Positions 17,037-25,988 of a DNA stretch of 64,000 bases are shown here, one piece after another. The notes beneath the pieces were generated by a model. The model made no database searches and was not told where the DNA came from. It worked only from the letters and a program-made list of their open reading frames with translations. The stretch covers positions 7,266-71,265 of the forward strand of contig CAJKBH010000014.1 in assembly GCA_905198125.1 (NCBI GenBank). The letters are read 5' to 3'. The stretch comes from an uncultured Porphyromonadaceae bacterium (GTDB lineage: Bacteria; Bacteroidota; Bacteroidia; Bacteroidales; Muribaculaceae). The translations under genes were made by a program, and so were the position numbers. The stretch's first letter is position 1; the number at the start of each line of letters is the position of its first letter.

Positions 17037-18358
17037 GTAACGAAAGATATGTGGCTGCCGTAGAAGTGAGCAGCTCCAAGATAGTGGCCGTCGTAGGCAA
17101 GATTGACGACGAGGGACAGTTTGAGGTGATAGCCTCGGACCATGAGCGCGGCGTGGAGAGCGTGCGCTACGGCATAGTCCAGAATCTGGAGGAGACGGCG
17201 GTACGCATAGACCGGATACTGCAGCGCCTGGAGCGCAAGCCGGCCATCGCGCCGCACACCATCACGGGCGTGTTCGTCGGCCTGTCGGGCCGTTCGCTGC
17301 GCTCCATATCCACCACAGTGTCGCTCACGCTGCCCAACGACACCGAGATTACCCAGGCCATCCTGGACCAGCTCAACACCCAGGCGCGCCAGACGGACAT
17401 CGACTCGTCGCTGATGGTGGTGGACGCCATTCCGCGCACATACACCATAGGCAAGTACGAGACCACGTCGCCGCGCGGCATGGTGGGCTCGGACATCACG
17501 GCCACATTCGACCTGATAGTGTGCCGCCCCGAAATGCAGCGCAACCTGACGCGCACCCTCACGGAGAAGGTGAAGGTGGACGTCAAGGCCTTTTTGGTCA
17601 CGGCGCTGTCCACGGCGGCCGTCACGCTGTCGGTGGAGGAGAAGCGCCAGGGATGCATGCTGGTGGACATGGGCGCCGAGACCACCACGGTGACCATCTA
17701 CAAGAAGGGCTCGCTGGTATATTTCGCCACGCTGCCCATGGGAGGGCGCAACATCACGCGCGACATCACCAGCCTCAACGTGCTGGAGGAGAAGGCCGAG
17801 GACATAAAGACCACGTCGGGCAACGCCATAGCCAGCGAGACGCAGTCGTCGCTGAACCTGGGCGGCCTCAAGATGTCGGAGGTGCAGTCCATCATCGTGG
17901 CCCGTGCCGAGGAGATTGTGGCCAACATCATAGAACAGATCTCGTACGCCGGGCTTAAGGAGGCCGATCTGCCCGGCGGCATAGTGTGCGTGGGGGGCGG
18001 CTCGCGCCTGAACGGCATCATGGACCTGCTGGCTCAGAAAACGGGGCTGAACGTGCGCCGCGGACAGCTGCCGGCATACATATCCATCTCCGACACCCGC
18101 GCACAGCAGGTGGACACCCTGCAGGCCATAGCGCTGCTTTACATCGGCGCCACCAACTCCACCGACTCCTGCCTGGAAATCCTGCCGCAGGACGAGCTTC
18201 CGGCCACCGGCGTGGCCAACGCCTCGCAGCCCGCGGAGGAACCGAAGCCCAAGACCAAGCCTAAGAAGCGCAGCGGCTGGCTCTCGAGCATCAGCGGCCG
18301 CCTGGCCGACATGTTCGCCGGCGACAGCGAGGACGATTCTGACCTTATGGACCAATAA
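17033..18358 (+). CDS. ftsA: Cell division actin homologue FtsA
   Basis: A 441-residue actin-fold protein tethering FtsZ to the membrane. Visible features: the N-terminal phosphate-1 loop region (VAAVEVSSSKIVAVVG), an SHS2-type 1C subdomain around TGVFVGLSGRSLRS, the phosphate-2 motif MLVDMGAETTTV and an adenosine motif VCVGGGSRLNGI. The C-terminus has a basic/proline stretch (KPKTKPKKRSG) followed by SSISGRLADMFAG, a candidate amphipathic membrane-targeting helix placed before an acidic tail. It starts within the ftsQ stop and is 21 bp from ftsZ. Confidence 0.95.
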   Translation: MSNERYVAAVEVSSSKIVAVVGKIDDEGQFEVIASDHERGVESVRYGIVQNLEETAVRIDRILQRLERKPAIAPHTITGVFVGLSGRSLRSISTTVSLTLPNDTEITQAILDQLNTQARQTDIDSSLMVVDAIPRTYTIGKYETTSPRGMVGSDITATFDLIVCRPEMQRNLTRTLTEKVKVDVKAFLVTALSTAAVTLSVEEKRQGCMLVDMGAETTTVTIYKKGSLVYFATLPMGGRNITRDITSLNVLEEKAEDIKTTSGNAIASETQSSLNLGGLKMSEVQSIIVARAEEIVANIIEQISYAGLKEADLPGGIVCVGGGSRLNGIMDLLAQKTGLNVRRGQLPAYISISDTRAQQVDTLQAIALLYIGATNSTDSCLEILPQDELPATGVANASQPAEEPKPKTKPKKRSGWLSSISGRLADMFAGDSEDDSDLMDQ

Positions 18359-18379
18359 CACACACCCCATCTCACAGAT

Positions 18380-19714
18380 ATGGACCGTAATTACGATATG
18401 GACATCAACGACACCTCGAGCTTCAAGGACGAGGATGTCACCAACGACATCATCAAGGTGATAGGTGTCGGAGGGGGCGGCGGCAACGCCGTGAACTACA
18501 TGTACAAGCAGCAGATACCGCATATACAGTTTGTGGTGTGCAACACCGACAAGCAGGCCCTGGACCGCTCGGAGGTGCCCAAGCACGTGCTGCTGGGCTA
18601 CAATATCACCAAGGGACTCGGAGCCGGCAACGTGCCCGAGGTGGGGCGTCAGTGCGCCGAGGCGAGCGAGGAGGAGATCCGCGCCCTGTTCGACGACAAG
18701 ACCGAGATGGTGTTCATCACGGCCACCATGGGCGGCGGCACAGGCACCGGCGCTGCTCCCGTAGTGGCCCGTCTGGCCAAGGAGGCCGGTATGCTGACCA
18801 TCGGCATCGTCACGGTGCCTTTCTACTTCGAGGGGGAGAAGAAGATTCTCAAGGCCCTGGAGGGCGCCAAGGAGCTGAAGAAGCACGTGGACGCGCTGCT
18901 GGTCATCAACAACGAGAACCTGATAGAGCTGTACAAAGACTGGAACTTCTTCAACGCCTTCCATAAGGCTGACGACACGCTGGCCAACGCGGCAAGGTCC
19001 ATATCCGAGATCATATCCGAATCCTGCTATGTCAACGTCGACTTCCAGGACGTGAAGACCACGCTGAAGGATTCCGGCTCGGCCATCATCGCCACGGCCG
19101 AAGGGGAGGGGGAGCACCGCATCACGCAGGCCATCAACGCCGCGCTGCATTCGCCGCTGCTCAAGGACCACGACATCAACACGTCCAAGCGCCTGATGCT
19201 GAAGTTCATGTGCAGCAAGGACAGCGACAACCCCATCCGCGCCGAGGAAATCAACGAGATAACCAGCTTCACCTCCAAGCTGTCGGGCATCGACGTGAAG
19301 TGGGGCATAGGCGACGACCCGTCGCTGGGCGACAAGGTGAAGATCACCGTGCTGGCGTCCGGCTTCGACGTCACCATCGCGGAGGGCGACGAGAACAAGA
19401 AGACCATCGTGCTCAAGAACGAGCCGGAGAACAAGACCGAACTCTCGCAGAAACAGAAGGAACAGGAGAACGAGATAGCCAAGGTGTACGGCATGGACAA
19501 GGTGAAGCAGCAGCAGCAGCTGGCCGCCAAGATGAAGTATGCCGTGCTGACGCCCTCGCAGTTCGACGACCACGAGGTGATAGCCATGCTGGAACGCTTC
19601 CCGATACACAGGCGCTCGCCGCGCTTCAACGAGGAACTGGCGGCCCACACCGGCAAATCGCAGTCCAAGGCCAGGCCCGACGAAGGCGACCAGACATGCC
19701 AGATACTGTTCTGA
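18380..19714 (+). CDS. ftsZ: Cell division tubulin homologue FtsZ
   Basis: A 444-residue GTPase forming the Z ring. GVGGGGGNAVNYM (29-41) and the tubulin signature GGGTGTGAAP (118-127) bind GTP; the T7 loop region is present near residue 220. After the globular core (to about 340) there is a charged linker (NKKTIVLKNEPENKTELSQ) and then a C-terminal stretch with DDHEVIAMLERFPIHRR. The usual IPxFLR-like C-terminal peptide is not recognisable; the protein ends GDQTCQILF. Last gene of the dcw cluster. Confidence 0.96.
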   Translation: MDRNYDMDINDTSSFKDEDVTNDIIKVIGVGGGGGNAVNYMYKQQIPHIQFVVCNTDKQALDRSEVPKHVLLGYNITKGLGAGNVPEVGRQCAEASEEEIRALFDDKTEMVFITATMGGGTGTGAAPVVARLAKEAGMLTIGIVTVPFYFEGEKKILKALEGAKELKKHVDALLVINNENLIELYKDWNFFNAFHKADDTLANAARSISEIISESCYVNVDFQDVKTTLKDSGSAIIATAEGEGEHRITQAINAALHSPLLKDHDINTSKRLMLKFMCSKDSDNPIRAEEINEITSFTSKLSGIDVKWGIGDDPSLGDKVKITVLASGFDVTIAEGDENKKTIVLKNEPENKTELSQKQKEQENEIAKVYGMDKVKQQQQLAAKMKYAVLTPSQFDDHEVIAMLERFPIHRRSPRFNEELAAHTGKSQSKARPDEGDQTCQILF

Positions 19715-19790
19715 TGAATCAACGTCTATATTAATCATTTAACAATACATAACTTTTGAATCTGTCGGGATCGCGTCCCGGCACTCTGAT

Positions 19791-21380
19791 ATGGAAAATA
19801 CCTTTTCAATGGTGGCCAAGACCTTCAAGGGACTGGAGCCGGTATTGCGCGACGAATTGCTGAGCCTGGGGGCCGAAAACGTAGAGATGGGCACCCGTAT
19901 GGTCAGCTTCGAGGGAGACCTGGAACTGATGTATCGCGCCAACCTGTGCCTGCGCACAGCCCTGCGAATCCTCAAGCCCATTGAGAAATTCACCGCCAAC
20001 GATCCCGACGAGCTTTACGACATAGTGCGCGACATCGCCTGGGAAAAATATATGACTCCCCAGACCACGTTCGCCATCGACACGACGGTGAACAGCGAGG
20101 ACTTCAACCACAGCCGTTTCGTGACCTATCGCGTCAAGGACGGCATCGTCGACCATTTCCGCGACCTGCAGGGGGAGCGTCCGTCCATCCGCGTGGCGGG
20201 CTACGACCTGCTGTTCAACGTGCACATCGACGGCGACCGCGTCACCATCAGCCTTGACTCCAGCGGCGAGCCCCTGTCCAAGCGCGGTTACCGCGAGGAG
20301 CAGACCGAAGCCCCCATCAACGAGGTATTGGCAGCCGGCATCATCATGACCACCGGCTGGCGCGGAGAGTCCGATTTCGCCGACCCGATGTGCGGTTCGG
20401 GTACATTCCTGATCGAAGCCGCCCTGATAGCCGCCAACATCAATCCCGGCATCTACCGCAAGGGATTCGCCTTCGAGAAATGGCCGGACTTCGACGCCGA
20501 CCTGTTCGAGACACTCTATAACGACGACTCGGCCGAGCGCCCCTTCGACTTCAAGATCATGGGCGGCGACATCGACCCCGAGGCCGTGGCCATAGCCCGC
20601 AAGAACATCAAGAACGCCCAGGTGGACGATATGGTGACGGTGGAAATGAAGGCCATGGCCGACTGGACCGACAATCCCGAGGAGGGATGTCTGGTGATGA
20701 ATCCGCCGTACAACCACCGTCTGAAGCAGGAGGACATGACCGAGATGTTCCGTGGCATCGGCAACTGCCTGAAACGCAATTTCTCGGGCTGGAACGCATG
20801 GATCATCGGGCCGGACACCGAGGACTTCGACAACATCGGCCTGAAGCCGTCGCTGAAGATACCTATGCTGAACGGTTCGCTGGAATGCTCGCTGCGCGAG
20901 TATGTGCTGTTCAACGGCCGCTACAACGACTTCCGCGCCGACGGCGGCACGGTCAAGGGTTTTGACGACGATTTCCGCCGCGACCGCGAGCCGAAGAAGA
21001 TGCGCCGTGTCACCGACGACGAATGGCGCGCCGAGTCGCGCAAGTTCGGCGACCACAAGCAGAACCGCAAGCCCGGCGGCGACAAGAAACCCTTCCGCAA
21101 GGACAACGACCGCATGGCATTCAGCCGCGACGACCGCAGCGACCGTAAGCCGTTCAACCGCGACGACCGTAGCGACCGCAAGCCGTTCAACCGCGACGAC
21201 CGTGGCGACCGCAAGCCGTTCAACCGCGATGACCGTGGCGACCGTAAGCCGAGCCGCTTCAACAAGCCGGCGCACGAGGTGGTGGACCGTGGCCCGCGCA
21301 TCAGCGCCGACAAGTCGCAGGTGGTAAATCCCGTCTATTTCCGCAGCCGCAAAAACAAGAATTACGACGATAACGATTGA
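19791..21380 (+). CDS. THUMP-domain 23S rRNA guanine-N2 methyltransferase (RlmL-type) with RNA-binding tail
   Basis: A 529-residue class I methyltransferase. The N-terminus (about 1-160) is a ferredoxin-like/THUMP RNA-binding module, followed by the SAM-binding motif DPMCGSGTFLIEA (198-210) and the catalytic NPPY motif at 304-307, typical of base N-methyltransferases such as RlmL. From about residue 395 the protein becomes a basic, low-complexity tail containing tandem repeats of an 11-residue unit (RDDRSDRKPFN, about four copies), likely a disordered RNA-binding extension. It lies 76 bp after ftsZ, same strand. Substrate assignment is by family only. Confidence 0.88.
   Translation: MENTFSMVAKTFKGLEPVLRDELLSLGAENVEMGTRMVSFEGDLELMYRANLCLRTALRILKPIEKFTANDPDELYDIVRDIAWEKYMTPQTTFAIDTTVNSEDFNHSRFVTYRVKDGIVDHFRDLQGERPSIRVAGYDLLFNVHIDGDRVTISLDSSGEPLSKRGYREEQTEAPINEVLAAGIIMTTGWRGESDFADPMCGSGTFLIEAALIAANINPGIYRKGFAFEKWPDFDADLFETLYNDDSAERPFDFKIMGGDIDPEAVAIARKNIKNAQVDDMVTVEMKAMADWTDNPEEGCLVMNPPYNHRLKQEDMTEMFRGIGNCLKRNFSGWNAWIIGPDTEDFDNIGLKPSLKIPMLNGSLECSLREYVLFNGRYNDFRADGGTVKGFDDDFRRDREPKKMRRVTDDEWRAESRKFGDHKQNRKPGGDKKPFRKDNDRMAFSRDDRSDRKPFNRDDRSDRKPFNRDDRGDRKPFNRDDRGDRKPSRFNKPAHEVVDRGPRISADKSQVVNPVYFRSRKNKNYDDND
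21125..21252 (+). repeat. 33-bp coding repeat in the methyltransferase tail
   Basis: About four in-frame units encoding RDDR[S/G]DRKPFN. Units differ mainly at synonymous sites and at the Ser/Gly codon, so length polymorphism between strains would be expected. Confidence 0.85.
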
Positions 21381-21407
21381 ACTGACGTAATCGATTGAAC
21401 TGACGTA
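21374..21407 (+). repeat. 18-bp direct duplication at a gene junction
   Basis: CGATTGAACTGACGTA occurs at 21374-21389 and 21392-21407. The first copy contains the methyltransferase stop codon and the second ends at the first base of the next gene's ATG. Confidence 0.85.
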
Positions 21408-22270
21408 TGGGAATATGCCTGCCATCGCCCGTTGACTGGAATCTGACGCCGCTCGCTTCGCTGCTGCTCAATGTCGGACTCTTGGGTGTGTGCGCGCTGG
21501 TGCTCCTGCTTCTTTCCAAAAGTTTCTCGGTAATCAAAGGGAAAGGGGGCATCCTGACCCTGCTGTTCCTTGTCACCTCAGTCTCGTTTCCGTGGGCTCC
21601 CGGCGGCATGCTCACCACGTCATTGATACTGGCGTTAGGGATGCTGCTGTGCCTCGGCATACTGTTCAGCGCATACAGGAAAAGCAACGCCGCCCGGCAG
21701 CTGTTCCTGATGGCCACCATCCTGGCCTTAGGGTCGATGGTGCAGTACAGCTTCCTGATCATGAGCATCCCGCTGCTGATAGTGGCGGTGACGTTCAAAA
21801 GCCTGCGACTGCGCGAGGTCATTGCCTTCGCGATGGGTCTGTGCGCGCCTTACTGGATAGCCCTCGGACTGATGCTGATACCCGTAGACTGCCTGCGGCT
21901 GCCCGAACCCATGACACTGTGGAACGGGATGCCCTCGCACACGGCCATCTTCACCGGCCTTACCAACCTCGGATTCACGGCGGTGGTGTCCCTGATTCTC
22001 GGGCTGAACAACGGCATGAAGCTGTATGCCGGCAACACGCGGCGGCGCATGTTCAACATGGCCGTCGACATCGTGCAGGCGGCCGCCCTGATAGCCATGA
22101 TATTGGACTTCAACAACATGACCGCCTACGTGGTCACCTTCTTCATGGGAGCGGCGTTCCAGTACACCAACATCTTCTCGCTGTGGAACCTGCGCCGGCC
22201 CTGGATATGGCTGACGGGCATCTGTGCGGTGTACATGGCGTTCCTCATCCTCGCTTATATGTATCTATGA
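21407..22270 (+). CDS. Polytopic membrane protein of unknown function
   Basis: A 287-residue, strongly hydrophobic protein with roughly eight to nine predicted membrane segments separated by short loops. I do not recognise a named domain; it resembles the uncharacterised polytopic proteins found in Bacteroidetes operons. There are few charged residues inside the segments and no obvious catalytic motif. It overlaps pdxB by 4 bp (ATGA), so it is translated with it; this says little about function because the operon mixes unrelated housekeeping genes. Confidence 0.75.
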   Translation: MGICLPSPVDWNLTPLASLLLNVGLLGVCALVLLLLSKSFSVIKGKGGILTLLFLVTSVSFPWAPGGMLTTSLILALGMLLCLGILFSAYRKSNAARQLFLMATILALGSMVQYSFLIMSIPLLIVAVTFKSLRLREVIAFAMGLCAPYWIALGLMLIPVDCLRLPEPMTLWNGMPSHTAIFTGLTNLGFTAVVSLILGLNNGMKLYAGNTRRRMFNMAVDIVQAAALIAMILDFNNMTAYVVTFFMGAAFQYTNIFSLWNLRRPWIWLTGICAVYMAFLILAYMYL

Positions 22271-23280
22271 AGATAATAGCAGACGAAAACATACCTTATC
22301 TGCGCGGCCGCATCGGTGGCGGCGCAGACGTGATATATGTGGACCAGTCGGAATTCAGCCGCGAGCTGGTCCGGGACGCCGATGCGCTGCTGATACGCAC
22401 GCGCACACGCTGCGACGAGGCACTGCTGCACGATTCGTCGGTGCGCCTCGTGGCCACGGCCACCATCGGCACCGACCAGATAGACATACCCTGGTGCGAG
22501 AGCCACGGCATCGCGGTGGCGTCGTCGCCGGGCTGCAACGCTCCGGCTGTGGCGCAGTACGTGTGGAGCGCGCTGCTGCGCCTGGGGTTCGACCCGGCCG
22601 CCGGCGAACGCCTCGGCGTGGTGGGATGCGGCAACATAGGCAGCATCGTGGCCGACTGGGGACGCAAGATGGGTGCCGAGATATGGGTGTCCGACCCTCC
22701 GAAGCAACGCGCAGGCGTTCCGGACAATTACCATACCCTTGAGGACATCATGAGGGAATGCCGCGCCGTAACATTCCACACGCCGCTGACTAAGAAAGGT
22801 CCCGACGCCACGTTGCATCTGTGCGACGCCGAATCGCTGGAGCTGATGGGGGAGAACCGTATCCTCGTCAACGCCGCCCGCGGTCCGGTGGTGGACAACG
22901 ACGCGCTGCTGCGCAGGATGTATGCCGACCCGACGCTGCGCGTGGCCCTTGACGTATGGGAAAACGAACCCGACCTGAACCGCGAACTGCTGGAGAAAAC
23001 CGATTTCGGCACATTCCACATAGCCGGTTATTCGCGCCAGGGCAAACAGCGCGCCACGCGCATGGTGCTGGAGGCTCTGAACCGCACTCTCGGCGTGCCG
23101 GTAGACACAGAGGGCCTGGAGCCGGTCTACAATCCCGCTCCGGACGCAGTACCTGTGCCGCGAGACATTCTGCAAAGCTATGACCCGACCGTGGATTCCG
23201 ACATGCTGAAACAGAATCCCGGCGCGTTCGAACAGCTGCGTCACGACTACGACTATCGTCCCGAATATGAATTACAGTAA
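22267..23280 (+). CDS. pdxB: 4-phosphoerythronate dehydrogenase PdxB
   Basis: A 337-residue D-2-hydroxyacid dehydrogenase oxidising 4-phosphoerythronate in the DXP-dependent pyridoxal phosphate pathway. The sequence starts MKIIADENIPY, the NAD-binding motif is GVVGCGNIGSIVADWG, then substrate and catalytic segments (LVNAARGPVVDND, DVWENEPDLN, HIAGYSRQGK). The C-terminal PdxB dimerisation region is present. The frame is open far upstream, but the ATG at 22267 overlaps the previous stop and gives the family N-terminus. It overlaps the RNase H gene by 14 bp. Confidence 0.93.
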   Translation: MKIIADENIPYLRGRIGGGADVIYVDQSEFSRELVRDADALLIRTRTRCDEALLHDSSVRLVATATIGTDQIDIPWCESHGIAVASSPGCNAPAVAQYVWSALLRLGFDPAAGERLGVVGCGNIGSIVADWGRKMGAEIWVSDPPKQRAGVPDNYHTLEDIMRECRAVTFHTPLTKKGPDATLHLCDAESLELMGENRILVNAARGPVVDNDALLRRMYADPTLRVALDVWENEPDLNRELLEKTDFGTFHIAGYSRQGKQRATRMVLEALNRTLGVPVDTEGLEPVYNPAPDAVPVPRDILQSYDPTVDSDMLKQNPGAFEQLRHDYDYRPEYELQ

Positions 23281-23962
23281 GAGGTTTTATGTGGTGTTCG
23301 CGGGTCGTCAGCCCGGCGTGTACGATGACTTCAACGACGCGATGGAGCAGGTGGACGGCTTTGACGGAGCCTCGTTCAAAAGCTATGCCTCGCCCGAGCA
23401 GGCCGCCGAAGCATTCCGCAGGTTCGACCGGAAAAGCGATTCACGTTCCATCGGAGCGCTGCTTATCAACGCCACGGAACAGAAACGCAAGGAACAAGGG
23501 GCGAGAGGCAGGGAAGACCGCATCGAGACAAAAACTGATTATTTCGCTTTCCCAGAGATAGACCTGAACGGCTGGGCGGTCGACGCTTCATGCATGGGTA
23601 ATCCCGGCGTGATGGAATATCGCGGCGTGGAACTGATGAGCGGCAAAGAAATATTCCGCGTGGGGCCGTTCAAAAAGGGGACGAACAATATCGGCGAATT
23701 CCTGGCCATAGTCCACGCCCTGGCGCTGATGCAGCAGAAAGGGGAGCGCCACACGGTCTATTCCGACTCGGTGTCGGGAATGGCCTGGGTGCGCAACCGC
23801 AAGGTCAAGACCCAGCTGGCGCGCAACAAGGACACTGAACCCGTGTTCCGCATGATGGAGCGCGCCCTGTCGTGGCTCAACACGCATCAGTACGACGTGC
23901 AGATACGTAAGTGGGACACCGACCGCTGGGGAGAAGTACCGGCCGATTTCGACCGCAAATAA
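23267..23962 (+). CDS. Ribonuclease H with N-terminal viroplasmin-type domain
   Basis: A 231-residue RNase H that removes RNA from RNA-DNA hybrids. Residues about 5-50 (RFYVVFAGRQPGVYDDF) form the caulimovirus viroplasmin/HBD-like hybrid-binding domain seen in eukaryotic RNase H1. The catalytic domain shows the acidic residues in VDASCMG, NNIGEFLAI, YSDSVSG and the C-terminal DTDRWGE. A charged linker (about 55-90) joins the domains. Overlaps pdxB by 14 bp and precedes queG by 10 bp. Confidence 0.9.
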   Translation: MNYSKRFYVVFAGRQPGVYDDFNDAMEQVDGFDGASFKSYASPEQAAEAFRRFDRKSDSRSIGALLINATEQKRKEQGARGREDRIETKTDYFAFPEIDLNGWAVDASCMGNPGVMEYRGVELMSGKEIFRVGPFKKGTNNIGEFLAIVHALALMQQKGERHTVYSDSVSGMAWVRNRKVKTQLARNKDTEPVFRMMERALSWLNTHQYDVQIRKWDTDRWGEVPADFDRK

Positions 23963-23972
23963 CATCTTTGGG

Positions 23973-24917
23973 ATGGACCGGGAGGGACTTCGCGCGGCGT
24001 TGCTTGAGGCGGGAGCGGCAGCCGTAGGTTTTGCCTCGGCCGGGCCCGTGAGCGAGGACGAGGACCGGCGGCTGCGTGGCTGGCTGGCCGCAGGACACCA
24101 TGCCGGCATGGCCTGGATGGAACGTCACGCCGACCTGAGACGCGACCTCGACAACGTGTTGCCCGGTACCCGCACAGTCATTTCACTCGCGTTCCCATAC
24201 GCACCCGAGCGTGAACGCCCCTCTGATTTACCCTATCTGAGCCGTTATGCGTACGGCACGGACTATCACGAAGCCATACGAAGCCTTCTGACGGCCGTTT
24301 TAGAACAGACGGGTATTTTATCATCCTGCCGCATCTGTATCGATTCTGCGCCCGTTTCCGAGCGATTCTGGGCCATTCGCGCCGGCATCGGCTACCGCGG
24401 CGATAACGGCGCCCTCATAGTCCCCGGCATCGGACCCGAAGTATTCCTTGCCGAAATTCTCACGACTATCGAATTCGAACCGGACACACCCTCTAATGCC
24501 GAATTTCTGCATTCTAATGCCGAATGCCTGCATTGTGGCGCATGTCGCCGCGCATGTCCTACCGGGGCATTGCAACCCGACGGCACCATCGACTGCCGCC
24601 GTTGCATTTCCTACCTCACCATAGAGCATCGCGGTCTCTGGACCGACCCCGACGCCATAGCCGCCATGAGCACCCCCGCAGGCCGCACCTCCCTGTTCGG
24701 CTGCGACCGCTGTATCACCGCCTGCCCCTTACGCAACGACACTTCCAGCCCTCATGCCTTGAACCCTACATTACCCGCCATGCTCGCCCTCACGCCGTCC
24801 GACATTCCCGCACGGCAGTCAGAATTCAAGCGCCGCTTCGCCCACACCGCCCTGCTCCGCCCCGGCCTCCAGAACCTGCTCCGCAACATCGCCAACCTCG
24901 ACCTCCGCAGCCAATGA
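23973..24917 (+). CDS. queG: Epoxyqueuosine reductase QueG
   Basis: A 314-residue cobalamin- and iron-sulfur-dependent enzyme for the last step of queuosine synthesis on tRNA. The N-terminal DUF1730-type region is followed by two ferredoxin-type clusters: CLHCGACRRACP and CDRCITACP, each with the expected cysteine spacing. The segment RAGIGYRGDNGALI corresponds to the conserved active-site loop, with some changes from the commoner GxxGKNT form. The last gene of the operon begun by the methyltransferase; beyond it composition becomes AT-rich. Confidence 0.92.
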   Translation: MDREGLRAALLEAGAAAVGFASAGPVSEDEDRRLRGWLAAGHHAGMAWMERHADLRRDLDNVLPGTRTVISLAFPYAPERERPSDLPYLSRYAYGTDYHEAIRSLLTAVLEQTGILSSCRICIDSAPVSERFWAIRAGIGYRGDNGALIVPGIGPEVFLAEILTTIEFEPDTPSNAEFLHSNAECLHCGACRRACPTGALQPDGTIDCRRCISYLTIEHRGLWTDPDAIAAMSTPAGRTSLFGCDRCITACPLRNDTSSPHALNPTLPAMLALTPSDIPARQSEFKRRFAHTALLRPGLQNLLRNIANLDLRSQ

Positions 24918-24956
24918 AAATGTTGCCAACATAGCTGATAATCAAAATAAAAGTGT

Positions 24957-24964
24957 TACTTTTG
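24957..24964 (+). promoter_or_regulatory. -7 box of the DNA-binding protein/Doc operon
   Basis: TACTTTTG matches TAnnTTTG and ends only 4 bases before the ATG at 24969. If used, the transcript would start at or within a few bases of the start codon. No convincing -33 TTTG is present; the sequence AAGTGTTAC before it resembles the extended -7 region of other promoters in this window. Confidence 0.55.
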
Positions 24965-24968
24965 TAGC

Positions 24969-25988
24969 ATGAACGACTTGACAATATCAAATATCGAGCG
25001 GCAGAACGTATTGAATAACCGTTATGCCCTTCAGACTATCCAAGAAAATCTGGAGGTCAACGGTCTGCGCTTCCACGACCAACTGCTTTTCACCACTAAA
25101 ATGGTAGCGGATTTTTATGAAGTGGATGAACGAACGATTAAACGTTATATACGAGATTATGGTGATGAACTTCGTGCTAACGGATATTTTTTAAGTCAGG
25201 GTAACTCACTGAAAGAATTAAAGTTACATTTTGTTAGGGACATTAATGTCCCTAAGTTTACACGTCAACTGGGAGTCTTTACATTCCGGGCATTTCTGAA
25301 CATAGGGATGCTCCTCACAGAGAGCGAAAAAGCCAAACAGCTGCGCACTCGCATACTCGATATTGTCATCGCCACAATCAATGGACGCGCCGGAGGTGGC
25401 ACCAAGTATATCAACTGGCGCGACCGCGACTATATTCCTACAGCAATAAAGAGCGAGAACTACCGCAAGAACTTCACCCAAGCCGTAGGCAAATATGTGG
25501 ACGGCATTCCGACCTACAAATACGAGCAGATAACCGACTTGATATACAAAGCCGTATTCCGGGAAAACGCAAAGGAATACCGAGTTGTGCTTCGTCTGCA
25601 GAACGAGGAAAATGTGCGTCACACGCTCTATGCAGAGGTATTGCTTTGCATATCCTCATTTGAGAATGGTGTGGCCTATCAGATTGAGAAACAGTACTCC
25701 GAGAACGGCAATAAGCAGCTCTCTGTCGCAGAGGTAAAAGCAATCATTGACGAACTGGCGGCAGCCCCTATGATGGAACCGTTTATCAACGACGCAAGAT
25801 CCAAGATGGCATCGCGTGATGTCGCATTCCGTGATGCTTGGCATGGAAATCTTGCTGAATACCTCCGCGCGGTTACTCCCGATGAGTTCGACAAATTCAT
25901 AGGCGACGCGTCAATCGACTTTGATAACATTCTTGAAGCCAACCGAGAAGTTCTAAAACGCCTGAAGCAGGCCGACGACGATGAGTGA
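24969..25988 (+). CDS. Putative DNA-binding partner/antitoxin of Doc (RhuM-like)
   Basis: A 339-residue protein. The N-terminal third has a likely helix-turn-helix (LLFTTKMVADFYEVDERTIKR, residues about 39-59) followed by the LGVFTFRAFLNIGMLL region resembling RhuM/ORF6N-type virulence proteins; the middle contains REYR-like and charged segments, and the C-terminus is helical and acidic (KRLKQADDDE). The family assignment is approximate. It overlaps the Doc gene by 8 bp, so it is the natural candidate for antitoxin or regulator, although it is much longer than Phd. Composition is AT-richer than queG, suggesting transfer. Confidence 0.65.
   Translation: MNDLTISNIERQNVLNNRYALQTIQENLEVNGLRFHDQLLFTTKMVADFYEVDERTIKRYIRDYGDELRANGYFLSQGNSLKELKLHFVRDINVPKFTRQLGVFTFRAFLNIGMLLTESEKAKQLRTRILDIVIATINGRAGGGTKYINWRDRDYIPTAIKSENYRKNFTQAVGKYVDGIPTYKYEQITDLIYKAVFRENAKEYRVVLRLQNEENVRHTLYAEVLLCISSFENGVAYQIEKQYSENGNKQLSVAEVKAIIDELAAAPMMEPFINDARSKMASRDVAFRDAWHGNLAEYLRAVTPDEFDKFIGDASIDFDNILEANREVLKRLKQADDDE

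Noticed and set aside
17009..19738. 909-codon open frame on the reverse strand across ftsA-ftsZ, and similar long reverse frames across murE, murD, mraY and ftsI
   Set aside because: They mirror GC-rich, codon-biased genes on the forward strand; translations are Val/His/Gly/Ala-rich with no motifs, while the forward frames carry complete family signatures.
21490..22266. Long N-terminal extension of PdxB (596-codon frame)
   Set aside because: This part is the out-of-phase shadow of the membrane protein gene; PdxB has a normal start at 22267 overlapping the preceding stop.
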